From the NCBI RefSeq assembly GCF_001423405.1, contig NZ_LMNS01000002.1:1-64000 (forward strand): a stretch of DNA of 64,000 nucleotides, given 5' to 3'. This document shows positions 47,227-55,804 of this stretch, piece after piece (the first letter of the stretch is position 1; each line of letters begins with the position of its first letter). The notes beneath the pieces were generated by a model. It was given only the letters and a program-made list of their open reading frames with translations. It made no database searches and was not told where the DNA came from. The position numbers were made by a program, and so were the translations under genes. This DNA is from Methylobacterium sp. Leaf123 (GTDB taxonomy: Bacteria; Pseudomonadota; Alphaproteobacteria; Rhizobiales; Beijerinckiaceae).

Positions 47227-48563
47227 TTTTTTGGGGGATTCCGAGGCGCCCGCTCGGCCGCTCCGCCGTCATCGCGGGCCGTCCGGCGCGGCGATCCCGC
47301 ACCCTAACGGCCGCCGCGCTCGCCCTCGGCCTCGTCATCGCTCCGGCGAAGGCAGCCGAGCACGGCGACGCCCATGCGCCGCCCGCGGACACCCATGCCG
47401 CCGACGACCATGGCGGCCACGGTGCCTCGGCCAAGCCGATCGAACCGCTGCCGGTGAAGCCGCATAGCCTGCCGGTCGAACTGACGCGCACGCTCCAGCT
47501 CCTTCAGGACCGCATCGCCCACGGCTCGACCCAGGCGCATCTCGCGCAGCGTCAGCTCCTCGGCCATATCGAGCAGCGGCTGATCGCGCTGGATCCCGAG
47601 GCCTGGGCCGAAGCGCAGAACGTGCGCGCCGCCGTCACCTTCGCGCTGGCTGGTGGCGGACCGGGCGCCCTGCGGGTGATCCTGAGATCCGGCAAGGTGC
47701 CGGAAGCGGAGCAGCCCCTGGCGCTCGGGGCGCTCGCCTATCTGGAAGGGCGTGAGCGGGAGGCACGGGCCAAGCTCGCCGACATCGACCCGCGCACGAT
47801 GCCGCCGGGCCTCGCCGGGCAGCTCGCGCTGACGCAATCGGCGCTGATGGTGCGCGACGCCCCGGTCAAGTCCCTCGAACTCCTAGACCTCGCCCGGCTT
47901 CTGGCGCCCGGCACGCTGGTCGAGGAAGGGGCGCTGCGCCGCGAGATCTTCGTGGTCGCGCAGAGCGGCGATGCGCGCCGCTTCGAGGCGCTGGCGATCC
48001 AGTACCTGCGCCGATTCCGCCGCTCGGTCTATGCCGGCAACTTCCGCCAGCGCTTCGCCGGGGCGCTCACCCGCCTCGACTTCGACAGCGACCGCACCCG
48101 CATCGCCAGCCTGGAGCGGATGCTCGACGAGATCGAACCGCAGAGCCGGCGCGACCTCTACCTGCTCGTGGCGCGCGCCGGGCTGGAACAGGGTCGTCGC
48201 GAGACCGCGCTGTTTTCCGCCGAGCGGGCGATGGGGCTCGCCGCACCGGATTCGCAGCCGGCGGCGCAGGCGCGGCTCTATCGCGGCGCGGCGCTGATCG
48301 TGGCCGATGGGCGCTTCGAGGAAGGCTACGAGGCCCTGCGCGGCCTCGACCGCGCCGATTTCGTGCCGACCGACGCGGACCTGCTCGATGCCGCGCTCTC
48401 CACCGCCCAGCAGATCCGCACGCCCTCCCCCGTTGTCGAGGCCGCCCCGGCCCCGCCCCCCTCGGCGAGCCGGCCGATCCCCGAATCCGGTTCGCTCCTG
48501 CGGGCGCAGGAGGCCCTGGCCCGGGCCGAGCGCGCCATGGATGCCACCACCCGCACACCCTGA
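47223..48563 (+). CDS. motC: Flagellar motor protein MotC
   Basis: A 446-residue periplasmic motor protein specific to Hyphomicrobiales, where it binds MotB. Signal region TLTAAALALGLVIAPAKA is followed by a His/Asp-rich stretch (EHGDAHAPPADTHAADDHGG), which may bind metal, then a helical repeat-like body with LYLLVARAGLEQGRRETALF. The ATG at 47223 overlaps the motB stop. The very N-terminus before the signal is longer than usual. Confidence 0.88.
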   Translation: MIFWGIPRRPLGRSAVIAGRPARRSRTLTAAALALGLVIAPAKAAEHGDAHAPPADTHAADDHGGHGASAKPIEPLPVKPHSLPVELTRTLQLLQDRIAHGSTQAHLAQRQLLGHIEQRLIALDPEAWAEAQNVRAAVTFALAGGGPGALRVILRSGKVPEAEQPLALGALAYLEGREREARAKLADIDPRTMPPGLAGQLALTQSALMVRDAPVKSLELLDLARLLAPGTLVEEGALRREIFVVAQSGDARRFEALAIQYLRRFRRSVYAGNFRQRFAGALTRLDFDSDRTRIASLERMLDEIEPQSRRDLYLLVARAGLEQGRRETALFSAERAMGLAAPDSQPAAQARLYRGAALIVADGRFEEGYEALRGLDRADFVPTDADLLDAALSTAQQIRTPSPVVEAAPAPPPSASRPIPESGSLLRAQEALARAERAMDATTRTP

Positions 48564-48602
48564 AATCTCCCCGCACTCCAACCACCGGACGATCGACCCG
48601 TG

Positions 48603-50507
48603 ATGCGGTCTCTCGACACCCTTCCCCTTCTGCGGCCGAAATCCGAGGCCGGTCGCGCCGCCTCGGGCGAGGATGCGCGCGCGGGCGTCCCTGACGGCTT
48701 CGAGGCGATGCTTGGCGCCTTCGAGAACGGGGCAGCCGAGAGCGGGACGGCCCCGGCCGGAGAGGCCGCGGCGGAACAGGCCGAGGCCGGGACGGACACG
48801 CCCCCCGCCCTCCTCGCCGAGGCATCGCCCACGATCGTCATTGATGCCGGCGGATCGGCCTTGCAGGCGCTGATGGCGCTCACCGGTCCGGCGGCGCCGG
48901 CCGTCGTGGTTCCTCCGAATGCCAGCCTGGAGGCCATGGTGCAGCGTGCCGCCGCCCGCGCCGGATCGGGCCCCGGCCCGGCCCCGGCGGAGCCGGCCTT
49001 GCAGATGTCGTTGGTCGGCCTGGAGACGCATTTCGCGCCGGTCCGATCGCAGGGCGCCGCCGCCCCGGCGGACACAGCCCTTCGGCCGGTCCTGAACGCG
49101 CCATCCGCGCCGCAGACACTCCCGACATCCGGCAGCATCGGCGCCGCGCCGGTCGCTCCGGTGAGCCCAGGAAAGGCTCCCCTTCCCGTCGCCCCGCAGA
49201 CCGCGCCTGAGGCCGATGCGGTCGTGCCGACGGCACTGCCGGCCGGCGGGCCGGACGGACAGCGCGCGCCGGAATCGGTCGCGATGCCGCCCCCGGCATC
49301 CCGCAGCGACATTCGCGATCCGGCCGTGCCGCCCGATCCACCGGCGCCGGACGCGCCCGCAAACGGGTTGCCGGCACAGGCCGCCACACCGCGCATGCCC
49401 TCGCCGGGCGAGGCGCCTAAACCTGCGGCTGCGGCGGGCATGACCGATCTGGCCGCCCCGACCTCCGCGCGGCCGGCCTTACCCGGTCCCATGCGCCCCG
49501 CCGACCCGATCCCGGCGAGCCCCGCACCGGCACCGGACGAGCCCGCTCGCCAAGCGGCCGGCGCTCCCCTGGCGCAAGCGGCCGGCGCCGAGGCTCCGCG
49601 AAGCCTCGCGGCCCGTGGACGCGCCGCGCCCCGGAGCGATCGCACCGAGCCGGCCGGCCCGGCGGACAACGCCGCGCTCCTCGATCAACCGGAGAGCACC
49701 GGTCTCCCCGAGCCGGCCGCCGTCACCCAACCCGGAACGCCGGCACAGACCCGACGGGACTCGGAATCGAGGCCGGATCGCCCGGCCGCCAGCACACGCT
49801 CCGAAGCGATGCCGGAGCATGCCACCGTGGCGGTGCCGCAACCGCAGGCTGACGCCGGCGCGCGGAGGGAGAGCGCCGCAACCGACGCGGTGACGATGGA
49901 AGCGCCGCGGCCGGAAATACCGCTGGCGCAAGCCGTTCCGCAGGAGGCGGTCGGCACGCAGGCCCCGGTGCCGGCCTCGCCGCTGCGCCAGATCGTCGAT
50001 GCGGTCGCCGCCCAATTGCCGGCGGCACCCGCGGCGATGGCGGCCCAATCGGCCCGTCCCGTTCCGGGTCCGACCGAGGCCGGGCCACTGAAGATCCTGA
50101 CGCTCCAGCTCCATCCGGCCGATCTCGGCTCGGTGCTGGTGCGGATGCGCCTGCAGGATGGGCGGCTGGAAATGAGCTTGCGCACCAGCCGCGAGGAGAC
50201 CGCCGAGCGCCTGCGCAAGGAGGGCGACCTGCTCTCCGGCCTGCTGCGCGAGGCCGGCTACGAGCCCGAAGTCGTGACGATTCAGTCGGGCGGCCCCGGA
50301 GCGGGCGAATCCGCGCCGCGCGGCCAGGGCTTCGCGTCCTTCGCCGGATCGCAGGGCGGACAGCATGACAGACAGCCGGGCGCGGCGACGCCCGACCAAT
50401 CGGGCCGACGCCCATCCCCGCGCGCGGACGCGGCCACCACGCCCACCGAGGAGCAGGACCATGAAACGGATTCTCGCGGGCGTGATCGCGGCAGCCTGTA
50501 TCTCTAG
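48603..50507 (+). CDS. fliK: Flagellar hook-length control protein FliK (MotD)
   Basis: A 634-residue secreted ruler for hook length, called MotD in older Sinorhizobium work. Residues 1-470 are Pro/Ala-rich and low in order, as usual. The C-terminal Flg_hook domain has LKILTLQLHPADLGSVLVRM and LEMSLRTSREETAERLRKEG. A GTG codon directly precedes the ATG at 48603. The end overlaps the transglycosylase gene by 47 bases. Confidence 0.9.
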   Translation: MRSLDTLPLLRPKSEAGRAASGEDARAGVPDGFEAMLGAFENGAAESGTAPAGEAAAEQAEAGTDTPPALLAEASPTIVIDAGGSALQALMALTGPAAPAVVVPPNASLEAMVQRAAARAGSGPGPAPAEPALQMSLVGLETHFAPVRSQGAAAPADTALRPVLNAPSAPQTLPTSGSIGAAPVAPVSPGKAPLPVAPQTAPEADAVVPTALPAGGPDGQRAPESVAMPPPASRSDIRDPAVPPDPPAPDAPANGLPAQAATPRMPSPGEAPKPAAAAGMTDLAAPTSARPALPGPMRPADPIPASPAPAPDEPARQAAGAPLAQAAGAEAPRSLAARGRAAPRSDRTEPAGPADNAALLDQPESTGLPEPAAVTQPGTPAQTRRDSESRPDRPAASTRSEAMPEHATVAVPQPQADAGARRESAATDAVTMEAPRPEIPLAQAVPQEAVGTQAPVPASPLRQIVDAVAAQLPAAPAAMAAQSARPVPGPTEAGPLKILTLQLHPADLGSVLVRMRLQDGRLEMSLRTSREETAERLRKEGDLLSGLLREAGYEPEVVTIQSGGPGAGESAPRGQGFASFAGSQGGQHDRQPGAATPDQSGRRPSPRADAATTPTEEQDHETDSRGRDRGSLYL

Positions 50508-51117
50508 CGCTGCCGGCCCGAAGGCGGCGGTCGCGCATTCCACCGCTGCCGAAGGCGCTGCGGAGGCCGCGGGCGCGCTGGGCGGCGAGGCACGGAGCGG
50601 CTCCAAACGTCCCCCGATGGCCGGCGCCTCGCGGATCTGCGAGCGCCAGATGGCGCAGGCGGCAGCGAAGCACGGCGTGCCGCTCGGCATGCTCTACGCG
50701 GTCGGGCTGACGGAGAGCGGCAACCGCGGCTCGCTCCAGCCCTACGCCATGAATATCGGCGGCAAGGCCTATTTCGGCAGCGGCGCCGCCGACGTGATGC
50801 AGCGCCTCGCCCAGGCGCAGCAGGAGGGCGTGCGCCTGGTCGATCTCGGCTGCATGCAGATCAACCATCACTATCACCGGGCGAAATTCGCCTCGCTGGA
50901 GGCGATGATCGACCCGGCCCAGAACGTCGAATACGCGACGCGCTTCCTGAAGGAGCTGAAGGAGCGTGAGGGAAGCTGGACGCTCGCCGTGGCGCGCTAC
51001 CATGCCGGGCCGAACAACAACCCGGCGCAGAAGGTCTATGTCTGCCGGGTCATCACCAACATGGTCGCCACCGGCTTCGGCAATTGGACGCCGGGCGCGA
51101 AGACGTTCTGCCAGTAG
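50461..51117 (+). CDS. Lytic transglycosylase, flagellar cluster
   Basis: A 218-residue periplasmic enzyme with signal peptide (ILAGVIAAACISSAAGPKAAVA) and an SLT domain: GVPLGMLYAVGLTESGNRGS with catalytic Glu, LGCMQINHHYHRAKF and ARYHAGPNNNPAQ. In rhizobia the gene between fliK/motD and rem encodes such a protein, which probably opens peptidoglycan for the rod. It ends six bases from the convergent rem gene. Confidence 0.88.
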   Translation: MKRILAGVIAAACISSAAGPKAAVAHSTAAEGAAEAAGALGGEARSGSKRPPMAGASRICERQMAQAAAKHGVPLGMLYAVGLTESGNRGSLQPYAMNIGGKAYFGSGAADVMQRLAQAQQEGVRLVDLGCMQINHHYHRAKFASLEAMIDPAQNVEYATRFLKELKEREGSWTLAVARYHAGPNNNPAQKVYVCRVITNMVATGFGNWTPGAKTFCQ

Positions 51118-51123
51118 GTTGGC

Positions 51124-51825
51124 TCACCCGACGTAGGTGTAGCCCATATAACGCTTGGCTTCGATCGGATCGTAGCCGAGCCGCTCGGCGAGCTTCTTGC
51201 GCAGCTTGCTCACATGGCCCTCGATCACGCTCTCCTCGACGCCGTTGCTGTAGACGCCGTAGACCACGTTGAAGACCTGGGTCTTGGTGAGCCGGCGCCC
51301 GCGGTTGCGTACGAGATATTCGAGAATGTGCCGCTCCCGCCGCGGCAGGGACAGCGGCACGCCGTCGATCTCGGGGTCGCGCCCGTCATGGAAGACCTTG
51401 AGCCGATCCGGCCCCTTGGCCTCGCCCTCGGTCTCGCCCTCCGGCTCGCCCTGTTGAACGGCGCCGTTGACCCGGCGCCAGATTGCTTCCGAACGGGCCA
51501 GGATCTCGCGGACATGGACGGGCTTGGGCAGCACGTCGTCGATGCCGGCTTCCAGGAGTTCGACGGTCTGCTCGAGCGAGCGCAGATCCGCCAGGGCGAT
51601 GATCGGCGCGCGGGACTGCTTGCGAATGACGCCCGCGCATTTCGCCCGCTCCGCGAAATCGCCGAGGAGAAAGCCCTGGATCGCTTCGAGATCGGCGGGA
51701 GAGGCCGCCCGGAGCCAGCTCAGGAACTCGTCGGGCAAAAGCGCGAACGAGGAGATGCCCTCACGCTCGAAGCTGGCCTTGTAACCCGCGTTCACGGTAT
51801 CGCGCGGATCGACCAGGAAATACAT
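51124..51825 (-). CDS. ftcR: Flagellar master regulator Rem/FtcR
   Basis: A 233-residue OmpR-type regulator known as Rem in Sinorhizobium and FtcR in Brucella; it activates flagellar genes. The receiver-like N-terminus (MYFLVDPRDTVNAGYKASF) lacks the acidic pair, and no clear phospho-acceptor Asp is seen, though LEAGIDDVLPKPVHVREI keeps the switch Lys. The winged helix has LPRRERHILEYLVRNRGRRL, VFNVVYGVYSNGVEESVIEG and VSKLRKKLAERLGY. It probably works without phosphorylation. Confidence 0.92.
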   Translation of the reverse strand: MYFLVDPRDTVNAGYKASFEREGISSFALLPDEFLSWLRAASPADLEAIQGFLLGDFAERAKCAGVIRKQSRAPIIALADLRSLEQTVELLEAGIDDVLPKPVHVREILARSEAIWRRVNGAVQQGEPEGETEGEAKGPDRLKVFHDGRDPEIDGVPLSLPRRERHILEYLVRNRGRRLTKTQVFNVVYGVYSNGVEESVIEGHVSKLRKKLAERLGYDPIEAKRYMGYTYVG

Positions 51826-52045
51826 CGACGACCATCCCCTTGATCCCGCCGGGTCGCCCTGCCACTGCGCCGCGAACTGGGCAGGTTTTGGGCACTACCG
51901 GAAGGCCGTCCGCCGCCTGCCGCAACGCTCCGAGAGGCTGCCGCGGCCAATTCATGGAGCGCGGCCGCAAGGGGGTCAATCTACTGAACTGTACATTTTC
52001 AGACAGTGGTGAAGTTCGTCGGCGGCGCGTGGCATTCGCGCCGCG
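51826..52045. other. rem promoter region
   Basis: About 220 bases, less GC-rich than the rest, between the orf148 stop and the rem start. On the minus strand TTGACC at 51979-51974 could be a -35 box, but the best -10 match (ATGAAT, 18 bases on) is weak. Control of rem is therefore expected here but not resolved. Confidence 0.35.
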
Positions 52046-52492
52046 TCACGCGTGCCCGACCCGGGCTTGACGGAGGGCGTGGGCGAAGCCTTCGAGGGAG
52101 AGCGTCGCCGTCTCCTCCGCGACGATTCGCTGGATCGCGACCCCCGCGAACACCTCGTCGAGCACGAGCTTGAAGAACACCGTCATCGCCTCGGCGGCGA
52201 ATTCGAGATCGAGGACCACCTGCATGGAGCGGCCCCAATCGAGGCACACATCGGCCGCGTCGGCGTAGGTCAGCACCGATTCCTTGAAGTACAATTCGGC
52301 GGAGGAGGAGACGATGTCGGCGATGTTGCCGTGCCGCTCGCCGCGGATCCAGCCGATGAGCACGCCGCCGTCGAGCAGGCACAGCTCGGCGATGAAGTCG
52401 CGCAGCACCTCGGCGAAGATCTGCTCGGCCGCCGCATGGCTGTGCGGGACGGCCGACGGTCCTGGCGCGAAACGTTGGACCTGAGGGGTCAT
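52046..52492 (-). CDS. Unknown protein coupled to flhB
   Basis: A 148-residue soluble protein with no recognised domain. Its ATG overlaps the flhB stop by four bases, so it is made with the export gate protein and lies just before the rem gene on the same strand. Visible segments: VLRDFIAELCLLDGGVLIGW, GRSMQVVLDLEFAAEAMTVF and ETATLSLEGFAHALRQARVG. It is predicted alpha-helical and acidic. A flagellar role is inferred from context only. Confidence 0.75.
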   Translation of the reverse strand: MTPQVQRFAPGPSAVPHSHAAAEQIFAEVLRDFIAELCLLDGGVLIGWIRGERHGNIADIVSSSAELYFKESVLTYADAADVCLDWGRSMQVVLDLEFAAEAMTVFFKLVLDEVFAGVAIQRIVAEETATLSLEGFAHALRQARVGHA

Positions 52493-53550
52493 CGGGCTCT
52501 CGCGAAGAGGAAGAAAAGGATCTGGGCCACGGCGCGGTAAAATTCTGCCGGAATCGTCTGATCGACCTGCACAGCATCGTACAGGGACCTTGCGAGAGGC
52601 TTGTCCTCGATCACGGCGATGCCTTTTTCCTCGGCGATCGCGCGGATGCGCAGGGCGATGAGATCCTGCCCCTTGGCGATCACCAGGGGGGCCGGATTCT
52701 CGCTGGGCTCGTAGCGCAGGGCCACCGCGAAGTGGGTCGGGTTGGCGATGATCACGGTCGCCCGGTCGACATTGGCGAGCATCCGGTTGCGGGCGCGGTC
52801 CTGGGCGAGCGAGCGCATCCGCGCCTTGACCGACGGATCACCCTCGGTCTGCTTGTGCTCGTCCTTGATGTCCTGGCGCGACATCCGCAGCGAGCGCTGC
52901 CAGCGCAGCCGCGCCCAGACGAGATCGCCCGCGACGATGACGATGGTGGCGATGGCCACAGCCGAGACCAGACGGATCGCGACCGTCAGGATCAGTTCGG
53001 GCAGTTGGCTCGGATCGACGAACATGGCGTTCACGGCTCTTGTCCGCTCCGAGCGGAGGAGCAGAAGGGCGACGACACTGACCGACAGGAATTTAACGAG
53101 GGATTTCAGGAACTCGACTTGACCCGAGGTTCCGAAGATCCGCGCAAAACCTGCCATCGGCGACACCCGCGACCATTTCGGCGTGATCCGGTCGAGGACG
53201 AAGCGCGGCAGGTTCTGCAGAAGCGAGGCCGAGAGGCTGCAGAAAGCCAGGATCAGCAGGATCGGCAGCAGGAAGCGGCCGGCCGCCAGCGCCACGCGGC
53301 TGAGGAGCAGCATCGCGTCGCCGCCGGTCTCCAGGGAGAAGCCGCGCGGATCGTCGAAGAGCGGGGCGAAATCGGCCGCGAGCTGCGCCCCCTGCCCCCG
53401 CGCGAACAGGGCCAGCGCGATCAGCAGACCGAGCGTCGAGGCAAAGACCGGCGCCTCGCGCGAGAACGGGATGTCGCCCTTCTCGATCGCGTCGCGCACC
53501 CGCCGCTCGGTGGCGGCTTCGGTCTTGCTCTCCTTGTCCTCGTCCGACAC
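52489..53550 (-). CDS. flhB: Flagellar export switch protein FlhB
   Basis: A 353-residue export gate protein. N-terminal KTEAATERRVRDAIEKGDIP, four membrane helices, and the autocleavage motif NPTHFAVALRYE after VIIAN near residue 275, followed by DLIALRIRAIAEEKGIAVIE. Cleavage switches export from hook to filament substrates. The tail (ILFFLFARAR) is short. Downstream orf148 is coupled. Confidence 0.97.
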   Translation of the reverse strand: MSDEDKESKTEAATERRVRDAIEKGDIPFSREAPVFASTLGLLIALALFARGQGAQLAADFAPLFDDPRGFSLETGGDAMLLLSRVALAAGRFLLPILLILAFCSLSASLLQNLPRFVLDRITPKWSRVSPMAGFARIFGTSGQVEFLKSLVKFLSVSVVALLLLRSERTRAVNAMFVDPSQLPELILTVAIRLVSAVAIATIVIVAGDLVWARLRWQRSLRMSRQDIKDEHKQTEGDPSVKARMRSLAQDRARNRMLANVDRATVIIANPTHFAVALRYEPSENPAPLVIAKGQDLIALRIRAIAEEKGIAVIEDKPLARSLYDAVQVDQTIPAEFYRAVAQILFFLFARAR

Positions 53551-53593
53551 GCATCAGCCCCGCCGATGCCGAAGCGGAATGCGAGGGCGCGGA

Positions 53594-54673
53594 TCAGCGG
53601 ATGAGCGCTTCATCCTCGCCTCCCGGATTGATCTCGATCTCGCCGCGCCCGGCCATGTCCATCGCCAGATCGGTGATGGTGCGGCGTGCCTCCAGCACGT
53701 CGCGCTGCGCCGCGGGCTCGCCGCCGTTCAGCTCGTGCTCGACCATGCGGCGCACCCGCGCCGAGAGGGCGCTGAGCACGGTGGTGCGGAACTCGATATC
53801 CGTCCCCTTCAGGGCCAGCACCAGCCGGTCGTTGGGCACGGCGTCGAACAGCGTGGTGCGGGCGCGCGGCGCCAGCTTGACGATGTCGTCGAAGGTGAAG
53901 AGCAGACCCTTGAGGATCTCGACCGATTTCGGACGCGACTCGCCGAGGCTGGAGAGCACGTCGTCCATCTGCTGGCGCTCCATCTTGTTGATGATGTCGG
54001 CCATCTTGGCATGCGTGTCGGCGCCGGAATTGCGCGCGCCGTTGATCATGAAGTCCTCGTGCAGGGTCTTCTCGATCGCGTGCAGCACGTCGTCGACGAT
54101 CGGCTTGAAGCTCAGCATCCGCCGCATCACCGTGTTGCGCACCGGCGCGGGCAGGTGGCCCATCACCTTGGCGGCGGTGGCGGGCTTCACCTTGGACAGG
54201 ATCAAAGCGGCGGTCTGGGGGTGCTCCTTGACGAGGTAGCTCGCCAGCACGCTCTCCTGCACGGTGCCGAGCCGTTCCCAGACCGAGCGGGTGGCGCTGC
54301 CGCGCACGTCGGCGAGGATGTCGGCGATCTGGTCGGCCGGCAGCAGGCCGCTGAGCAGCTTCTCGACCTCGCTGGCGGTGCCGATCAGGCTGTTGCCGGC
54401 GGAAAATTCGGCGGAGAAATGCTCCACCACGGTGTCGAGCTGCTCGGGGCTGACCGCGCCGAGATTCGAGGCCGAGCGGGTGATGCGCTTGAGCTCATCC
54501 GGCTCGAAATACTTGATCAGCCGGCCGGCCGCGGGCTTGCCCATGGCGAGCAGCAGCGCGGCGACCTGATCGACGGGCTCGAGCCGCCGGCCCGCCACCA
54601 CACGGGGAGCGACGGCGCCCGCGGCGATGGCGTCCGATGGGACGGGGCTCGATGCCAGAGGGCTCGAAGACAT
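53594..54673 (-). CDS. fliG: Flagellar switch protein FliG
   Basis: A 359-residue C-ring protein. About 30 extra N-terminal residues precede the FliF-binding domain (VDQVAALLLAMGKPAAGRLI). The middle has HPQTAALILSKVKPATAAKV and the EHPQ-type motif; the C-terminal torque domain has MFTFDD-like LLFTFDDIVKLAPRARTTLF and MSARVRRMVEHEL-type charged residues. It lies between fliN and flhB. Confidence 0.96.
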   Translation of the reverse strand: MSSSPLASSPVPSDAIAAGAVAPRVVAGRRLEPVDQVAALLLAMGKPAAGRLIKYFEPDELKRITRSASNLGAVSPEQLDTVVEHFSAEFSAGNSLIGTASEVEKLLSGLLPADQIADILADVRGSATRSVWERLGTVQESVLASYLVKEHPQTAALILSKVKPATAAKVMGHLPAPVRNTVMRRMLSFKPIVDDVLHAIEKTLHEDFMINGARNSGADTHAKMADIINKMERQQMDDVLSSLGESRPKSVEILKGLLFTFDDIVKLAPRARTTLFDAVPNDRLVLALKGTDIEFRTTVLSALSARVRRMVEHELNGGEPAAQRDVLEARRTITDLAMDMAGRGEIEINPGGEDEALIR

Positions 54674-54695
54674 GGCGGCCCGCTCTCGCCGAGGC

Positions 54696-55022
54696 TCAGG
54701 TGTTCTGATCGGTGGCGGAGGGCCCGACCACCTCGGTCAGCGAGACGCCGAACCGGGAATTGTCCTCCTCGACGATCACGATCTCGCCCCGGGCAATGAC
54801 CCGGCCGTTAACCATCACGTCCACCGGCTCGCCGACCCGGTGGTCGAGGGGCACGACGGCGCCGCGGCCGAGCTTCATCAGATCCGCCACCGGCATGGTC
54901 GCCGAACCGAGCACGACCTGCATCAGCACCGGGATGCGCAGGATCGAGTCGAGGTTGCGCCCGTCGCCGACGCGGGGCTCGGTGCCGGCCAGATCGGTAT
55001 CGGGGAAGGGGCTGCTGCTCAT
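54696..55022 (-). CDS. fliN: Flagellar switch protein FliN
   Basis: A 108-residue C-ring protein of the SpoA family: SILRIPVLMQVVLGSATMPV, DLMKLGRGAVVPLDHRVGEP and VNGRVIARGEIVIVEEDNSR FGV-type ending. Short, near the minimal FliN. It is followed by fliG after 22 bases. The expected upstream neighbour fliM is separated by a PepSY gene on the other strand. Confidence 0.95.
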   Translation of the reverse strand: MSSSPFPDTDLAGTEPRVGDGRNLDSILRIPVLMQVVLGSATMPVADLMKLGRGAVVPLDHRVGEPVDVMVNGRVIARGEIVIVEEDNSRFGVSLTEVVGPSATDQNT

Positions 55023-55221
55023 CGCTCGGGCTCTTCGGGTCCGCTTGGTGCGTGAGAATGGTCTAGCCGGCTTGGCTGACGCGAGGCTGTCGCCGCAGGT
55101 TCGAGGAGACCCGCTTCGCGCGGCCGACCCCAGCTGACATTTCGCTGACGCCGGCCGTCAGCTTCGCGGGGTGGTCTGGTGACAGAAGGGGGCATCACGA
55201 CCCCCGACAGGAACCGAACGC

Positions 55222-55494
55222 ATGAGCGCCTTCAAGACCCTTCTCGCCGCCACGCTGGCCACCGGCCTCCTCGCGGCATCGGCACAGGCCGACACGCCCG
55301 GCAAAGACTGGATGCCGATCGATCAGGTGCTGACCAAGCTGGCGGAGGCCGGTTACGGCACGGTGCGCAGCATCGAAGCCGATGACGGGGTGTGGAAGGC
55401 CAAGGCGGTCCGGGACGGCCGGAGCGTCAAAGTTCAGCTCGATCCGCAGACCGGCGCCATCGTCGAGAAAACCAAGAAGCCGAGCGACGATTGA
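55222..55494 (+). CDS. PepSY-domain periplasmic protein
   Basis: A 90-residue protein with signal peptide (TLLAATLATGLLAASAQA) and one PepSY-like domain: PIDQVLTKLAEAGYGTVRSI, DGVWKAKAVRDGRSVKVQLD and PQTGAIVEKTKKPSDD. Such proteins may inhibit peptidases or sense ligands; role unknown. It stands on the plus strand inside the minus-strand motA-fliM-fliN-fliG unit, with its own 199-base upstream space. Confidence 0.85.
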   Translation: MSAFKTLLAATLATGLLAASAQADTPGKDWMPIDQVLTKLAEAGYGTVRSIEADDGVWKAKAVRDGRSVKVQLDPQTGAIVEKTKKPSDD

Positions 55495-55507
55495 GGGGGA
55501 AGCCGCC

Positions 55508-55804
55508 TCACGGCTTCTGCGAGCGCGCGGCGACGAGGGCCGCGCGCGACGCCTCCAGCGAATCGAGCACCGCCCGCGCCTCCTCGATCTTGAGGCTCAA
55601 GGCGTCCAGAACCTCGCGGCCCTCCTCCTTGAAGGAGCGCACCGCCTCGCCGGCCTGGGTCAGCGCCACGCCGGAGGCGGCCACCGCCGCGCCGTACTCG
55701 GCCTGGGTCCGGTCGAGGCGCTTCAGCTTCAGATACATCGGCACCACGCAGGCGCTCGTCACCACGAGCGCGACGAGCAATACGCCGTCAACCAAGGAGC
55801 CCAT
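55508..55804 (-). CDS. Small membrane coiled-coil protein coupled to fliM
   Basis: A 98-residue protein with one N-terminal membrane helix (VDGVLLVALVVTSACVVPMY) and a helical coiled-coil tail (SLKIEEARAVLDSLEASRAA). It resembles the DUF6468-type small proteins found beside fliM in alphaproteobacteria, though this is from memory. The start overlaps the end of fliM by 17 bases. Function unknown. Confidence 0.75.
   Translation of the reverse strand: MGSLVDGVLLVALVVTSACVVPMYLKLKRLDRTQAEYGAAVAASGVALTQAGEAVRSFKEEGREVLDALSLKIEEARAVLDSLEASRAALVAARSQKP

Noticed and set aside
45978..48563. Fusion-like long frame across motB and motC
   Set aside because: Its first part is out of frame with motB. The true motC begins at the ATG at 47223, which overlaps the motB stop.
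51950..51979. Sigma-70 promoter for rem
   Set aside because: TTGACC is present, but the best -10 at an allowed distance matches only three of six bases, so it is not listed as a promoter.
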